In this document: positions 61,835 through 64,000 of the stretch, piece by piece | Layout: every line of letters starts with the position of its first letter | How positions within the stretch are numbered: the first letter of the stretch is position 1 | From: Sphingobacteriales bacterium | GTDB taxonomy: Bacteria; Bacteroidota; Bacteroidia; Chitinophagales; UBA2359 | Assembly (NCBI GenBank): GCA_016706405.1 | Contig: JADJJT010000001.1 | Span: 62,001-126,000, forward strand | Direction: 5' to 3' | DNA: 64,000 nt | Position numbers and translations under genes: made by a program | The notes under the pieces: generated by a model | Databases searched by the model: none | The model's input: the letters and a program-made list of their open reading frames with translations, nothing else | Told to the model about the DNA's origin: nothing

Positions 61835-62581
61835 TTAGTCGCTGGCTCTTTCCGCGCCTCGGGCTAATTCATAAAATACTTCACTCATTGAGGTGGCCGA
61901 GTATTGTTGTTTTAAGTTTGCAGGCGAGTCTAATGCTTTTATTACGCCGTCCACCATCATAGAAATGCGGTTACAGTATTCGGCTTCGTCCATATAGTGT
62001 GTGGTTACAAAAATGGTTATACCCCTGTCGGCTGCTTGGTAAATTAAATCCCAAAACTGCCGCCTTGTTATTGGGTCAACGCCGCCGGTGGGTTCGTCTA
62101 AAAAAACAATTTTTGGCTCGTGCAAAACGGCTACCGAAAAAGCTAATTTTTGCTTCCAGCCTAAGGGCAACGAGGAAACTAATTTTTTTGCTTCGCTTTT
62201 TAGACCTAATGTTTCAAGGAGTTCATTGCTTTTTTCTTTCAACTGCTTATTGGGTAAACCGTAAATGCCGCCAAAAAAATGTATATTTTCTATTACCGTT
62301 AAATCTTCGTACAATGAAAATTTCTGACTCATGTATCCGATGTTTTTTTTGATTTTTTCGGTTTGCTTGTAAACATCAAAGCCTGCAATGGTTGCCCTTC
62401 CGGAGGAGGGTTTAGAAAGGCCGCAAAGCATTTTCATAGCAGTTGTTTTTCCGGCACCATTAGCGCCAAGAAATCCAAATATTTCGCCGGCATAAACCTC
62501 AAATGTAATTTCGTTGGCAGCTATAAAATTGCCAAAGCGCTTGGTAAGTTTATCTGTTTTTATTACTATTTCGTTTGTCAT
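61835..62581 (-). CDS. ABC exporter ATPase, YbhF C-terminal-half-like
   Basis: 248 residues. Walker A GANGAGKTT, Q-loop YMSQKFSLYEDLTV, signature replaced by LPLGWKQKLAFSVAV (the Pro-Leu-Gly-Trp form typical of the second half of YbhF), Walker B IVFLDEPTGGVD and H-loop VTTHYMDEAEYC. In E. coli both halves are one 578-residue protein; here they are split into adjacent genes. Provides ATP hydrolysis for the permease pair downstream. Confidence 0.92.
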   Translation of the reverse strand: MTNEIVIKTDKLTKRFGNFIAANEITFEVYAGEIFGFLGANGAGKTTAMKMLCGLSKPSSGRATIAGFDVYKQTEKIKKNIGYMSQKFSLYEDLTVIENIHFFGGIYGLPNKQLKEKSNELLETLGLKSEAKKLVSSLPLGWKQKLAFSVAVLHEPKIVFLDEPTGGVDPITRRQFWDLIYQAADRGITIFVTTHYMDEAEYCNRISMMVDGVIKALDSPANLKQQYSATSMSEVFYELARGAERASD

Positions 62582-62595
62582 GGTTAACTATTTGC

Positions 62596-63534
62596 TTATA
62601 GTTGGTGGTTATTGGCCATCAACCCAATGAAACAATCTTCAATACTTGGTGCAATTTGTTTTAATTCAACGTCATAAAAATCATTATTGCGCAAGGTTTG
62701 TAATAGTTCGTTTTGCGTGTGCTCGTTGTCATTTTGAAGGGTTATATGATGAAAGTCGCCAAACGAAAAACAAGTTTTTATTTGAGCGTTGCTTCGCAAG
62801 ACAGCAAGAAGCCTGCCCATATTTATTGCCTTTATTGCAAATAATTTATCCGGAAACTGCTTTACAATAATATCGGGCGCATCAATAGACATTATACTGC
62901 CGTTTTGTATCAAGGCAATGCGTTCGCAAAGGGTAGCTTCGTCCATATAAGGTGTAGAAACCAAAATGGTAATGCCCTGCTGCTTTAAGCCTTTTAGCAT
63001 GTCCCAAAACTCTTTTCTTGAAACGACATCTACGCCTGTGGTTGGCTCGTCTAAAAATAAAACCATTGGCCTGTGAATTAAGGCACAACACAAGGCTAAT
63101 TTTTGTTTCATGCCACCCGACAATTTTCCGGATTTGCGAGTTTTGAACGGCTCTAACTGAACATAAATGTCTTTTATTAAATCGTAATTTTTTGCTATGC
63201 TTGTGTTGAATAAGGTGGCAAAAAAGTTTAGGTTTTCTTCAACGGTCAAATCTGTATATAACGAAAATTTGCCGGGCATATAGCCTACGTTTTTGCGAAT
63301 AATTTTATAATCTTTTACCACATCGCAACCATTTACCGAGGCCGTGCCGCTATCGGGTAAAAGTAAGGTGGTAAGTATCCGGAAAATGCTGGTTTTGCCC
63401 GCCCCGTCTGCCCCAATTAAGCCAAACAGCTCGCCTTTGTTTACTTCAAAAGAAACATTATTTACTGCTTTTACTTGGCCTTTATTGTAGGTTTTTACGA
63501 TATTAGATAATACAACGTCTTTCAAAATTGACAA
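62596..63534 (-). CDS. ABC exporter ATPase, YbhF N-terminal-half-like
   Basis: 312 residues, forced TTG start at 63534: no in-frame ATG occurs before the conserved KTYNKGQVKAVNNVSFEV, and a stop lies 24 bases upstream. Walker A GADGAGKTS, Q-loop YMPGKFSLYTDLTV, signature KLSGGMKQKLALC, Walker B VLFLDEPTTGVD and H-loop VSTPYMDEATLC (His replaced by Pro, as in YbhF N-half). A C-terminal ~80-residue extension follows the nucleotide-binding core. Lies 14 bp before the second ATPase gene; the two halves act as one heterodimer. Confidence 0.92.
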   Translation of the reverse strand: MSILKDVVLSNIVKTYNKGQVKAVNNVSFEVNKGELFGLIGADGAGKTSIFRILTTLLLPDSGTASVNGCDVVKDYKIIRKNVGYMPGKFSLYTDLTVEENLNFFATLFNTSIAKNYDLIKDIYVQLEPFKTRKSGKLSGGMKQKLALCCALIHRPMVLFLDEPTTGVDVVSRKEFWDMLKGLKQQGITILVSTPYMDEATLCERIALIQNGSIMSIDAPDIIVKQFPDKLFAIKAINMGRLLAVLRSNAQIKTCFSFGDFHHITLQNDNEHTQNELLQTLRNNDFYDVELKQIAPSIEDCFIGLMANNHQL

Positions 63535-63650
63535 AGTTCGGTTTGGAGTTAATAATTATATATTTATTTGTTGAATATTATTTTTAACCACTCTGCCTCA
63601 AAACCAAAAGTGAAGTAACGAAAAAGTATTTTGTTTTCGCTTATAAACTT

Positions 63651-64000
63651 TCATTTTTTTCGTTTCAGCCATTTATATATTTCAAACCATAACACAACTG
63701 CCGATGCAATACCTGCCGCTAAGCCCAATTCCCTGATATGTAATTTAGTTAGATGGAAAAAGTTGGCAAATGGCGGAACATAAAGAATGGCAAAAAGTAA
63801 GACCAGCGTTAAGCCAATGACCATTAAAAATAAGTAATTTTTGTTTTTAAAACTTTCAAACATGCTGTAATAGAACGAACGATTGGCCAAACTCAACAAA
63901 ATATTAGCAAATATTAAAGTTGTAAATACTATTGCCCTTGTTTTTTCTTCGCTGCCTCCATTTTGAACAGACCATTGATAAGCAAATAACACCCCTGCAG
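63651..64000 (-). CDS. C-terminal part of a P-type cation-transporting ATPase, 5' end outside window
   Basis: About 116 residues in a frame open to the window edge. Pattern of four hydrophobic helices: IVFTTLIFANILLSLANRSFYYS, NKNYLFLMVIGLTLVLLFAILYV, then FHLTKLHIRELGLAAGIASAVVLWFEIYKW, ending in a KRKK basic tail. This is the Cation_ATPase_C region of PMR1/SERCA-type (P2A) pumps, with the family's LANRS and LGLAAG segments. Substrate (Ca, Mn or another cation) cannot be told from this part. It is 116 bp upstream of the ABC ATPase gene. Confidence 0.85.
   Translation of the reverse strand, partial: AGVLFAYQWSVQNGGSEEKTRAIVFTTLIFANILLSLANRSFYYSMFESFKNKNYLFLMVIGLTLVLLFAILYVPPFANFFHLTKLHIRELGLAAGIASAVVLWFEIYKWLKRKK

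Overview
The window is AT-rich bacterial DNA from a member of the Bacteroidota, probably an environmental lineage (Chitinophagales or Saprospirales type; this placement is inference). The evidence is secreted proteins with type IX secretion (T9SS) C-terminal sorting domains, SprB-like repeats, many lipoproteins, promoters of the TTTG / TAnnTTTG type, and no Shine-Dalgarno sites. No rRNA, tRNA or CRISPR locus was seen.

Layout. 1-6.1 kb: a partial dockerin/cohesin-like protein, a DUF1573 lipoprotein, a frameshifted thioredoxin-fold gene, a YhhN-family membrane protein and a large FG-GAP/SprB T9SS protein. 6.2-14.4 kb: two heme-motif (CxxCH) lipoproteins, a helical-repeat protein, two lipoproteins built of tandem PepSY-like repeats, and a metzincin protease with IPT and dockerin modules. 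14.5-28 kb: housekeeping and metabolism (MFS transporter, deoC, sulfotransferase, UvrD-type helicase, methylmalonyl-CoA mutase subunit, frameshifted riboflavin synthase, UDP-sugar dehydrogenase). 28.4-32.7 kb: three tandem paralogous LysM-containing glucosaminidases. 32.8-36.6 kb: an O-methyltransferase, a T9SS protein and an MscS channel. 36.7-39.3 kb: an accessory island made of a 72-bp tandem array abutting a GxxExxY nuclease-fold gene, and a complete ISAs1-family element (19-bp perfect inverted repeats, 9-bp target duplication) that interrupted a small reading frame. 39.6-52 kb: a third PepSY-like lipoprotein, a beta-helix T9SS protein, an MBOAT acyltransferase, an acyl-CoA dehydrogenase, a LolD-like ATPase, a 2-oxoacid dehydrogenase E2, UppS, PlsC and a beta-propeller T9SS protein.

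52.1-64 kb is one long minus-strand run with very tight spacing and several overlaps. A partial P-type ATPase lies at the window edge, followed by a YbhF/YbhS/YbhR-like ABC exporter (the ATPase split into two genes), a LOG-family protein and a Crp/Fnr regulator. Then comes a sulfane-sulfur module: TauE/SafE exporter, OsmC, metallo-beta-lactamase/rhodanese fusion, rhodanese, DUF2892 membrane proteins, a heme-motif DUF3365 lipoprotein, DUF6132, thioredoxin and a two-part YeeE/YedE transporter. The likely theme is uptake, oxidation and export of reactive sulfur, linked to redox sensing.

The strongest unexplained signal runs through the whole window. The palindrome TCCGGA occurs about 90 times by hand count, against roughly 9-10 expected from base composition. 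It falls in genes in all three codon phases and between genes, and is absent from the island at 36.7-39.3 kb. It behaves like a highly iterated palindrome. Two genes carry single-base frameshifts in C5/G5 runs, which could be real or sequencing errors.
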